A stretch of DNA of 13,528 bases from Aquiluna sp. (GTDB lineage: Bacteria; Actinomycetota; Actinomycetes; Actinomycetales; Microbacteriaceae): positions 1 through 13,528 of the forward strand of contig JALQVB010000024.1 in assembly GCA_023260495.1 (NCBI GenBank), in the 5' to 3' direction. The notes under the pieces were generated by a model that was not told the origin of the DNA, did not search any database, and saw only the letters and a program-made list of their open reading frames with translations. Shown here one piece after another: positions 13,376 to 13,528 of the stretch; within the stretch, counting starts at the first letter, position 1; each line of letters opens with the position of its first letter. The position numbers and the translations under genes are program-made.

Positions 13376-13528
13376 CTACATCCTCTCCGGGGCACTCACG
13401 CCCAATAGTTTCAAGCCGTTTGCCAATACTGTGCCGGCAGCCTCGTTCAGCCATAGCCGAGTGTGGTGCAGATCGGTCACCGGCTGGCTGGCCAGTGGGA
13501 TGACACGGCAGTTGTCATAGAACCGGTG
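13376..13528 (-). CDS. argS: Arginyl-tRNA synthetase, C-terminal 50 residues (gene runs off the right edge)
   Basis: Read from base 13528 on the minus strand, the frame gives HRFYDNCRVIPLASQPVTDL, later HTRLWLNEAAGTVLANGLKL, and ends in LLGVSAPERM before TAG at 13376-13378. The HRFYDNCRV segment and the ALxxLGVSAPERM-type ending are typical of the C-terminal anticodon-binding domain of class I arginyl-tRNA synthetase. The catalytic HIGH region and the N-terminal tRNA-binding domain lie outside the window. The lysA ATG follows two bases after the stop, and its ribosome binding site is inside argS. The argS-lysA pairing is classic for Actinobacteria; in Corynebacterium, from memory, it forms an operon controlled by arginine and lysine. 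The truncation is due only to the window edge. Confidence 0.93.
   Translation of the reverse strand, partial: HRFYDNCRVIPLASQPVTDLHHTRLWLNEAAGTVLANGLKLLGVSAPERM
13382..13388 (-). promoter_or_regulatory. Ribosome binding site deciding the lysA start
   Basis: GGAGAGG on the mRNA strand, eight bases before the ATG at 13371-13373. It lies within the last codons of argS (Pro-Glu-Arg), and the argS stop TAG falls in the spacer. It supports the 467-residue form of LysA over the longer one starting at 13454. Confidence 0.75.

Noticed and set aside
13374..13454. 27-residue N-terminal extension of LysA from an ATG at 13454
   Set aside because: The stretch is the end of argS read in another frame, while the ATG at 13373 has a strong, well-placed ribosome binding site.
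1..13528. A new defence, mobile or metabolic system
   Set aside because: All 16 genes are familiar housekeeping genes in a conserved order, with no foreign-looking segment, integrase, transposase, tRNA or array between them.

Overview
This window is a conserved housekeeping block. Every gene lies on the minus strand, so transcription runs from position 13528 towards position 1. In transcription order the genes are argS (3' end only), lysA, hom, thrC, thrB, rho, prfA, prmC, sua5/tsaC, a wecA/tagO-type transferase, atpI, atpB, atpE, atpF, atpH and atpA (first 129 codons only). From memory, this is the order around the threonine and ATP synthase genes of Mycobacterium tuberculosis and other Actinobacteria. 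Together with protein features such as a short ThrC, a Rho with an R/D/G-rich insertion and a 262-residue AtpH, it points to an actinobacterium. GC looks like the mid-50s percent from a few hand-counted lines, and spacing is very tight. A small-genome Microbacteriaceae-like lineage would fit, but that is inference.

Right part (13528 to 8700): argS end, lysA, hom, thrC and thrB. These carry out the last step of lysine synthesis and the route from aspartate semialdehyde to phosphohomoserine and threonine. Neighbours overlap by 1-4 bases (TGATG, TAATG, GTGA) or sit 2 bases apart, which suggests one translationally coupled unit. No attenuator or riboswitch is visible inside it.

Middle part (8699 to 3336): a 95-base leader, then rho, prfA (release factor 1), prmC (the methyltransferase that modifies release factors), sua5 (first step of tRNA t6A synthesis) and a polyprenyl-phosphate GlcNAc-1-phosphate transferase that starts cell-envelope glycan synthesis. 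The rpmE gene often found between rho and prfA is missing. Rho lacks the usual N-terminal RHO_N domain and begins directly with a long disordered region.

Left part (3349 to 1): F-type ATP synthase, with atpI, then a 109-base gap holding a perfect hairpin and a good Shine-Dalgarno, then the Fo genes B, E, F, the stalk gene H and the start of atpA. atpB probably begins at an unusual CTG codon. AtpH seems to contain an internal duplication of its helical region.

I saw no tRNA, rRNA, CRISPR, mobile element or phage gene. I also saw no candidate for a new multi-gene system. The points of interest are small: start codons, leaders, the Rho N-terminus, the AtpH duplication, the missing rpmE and a substitution in Hom.
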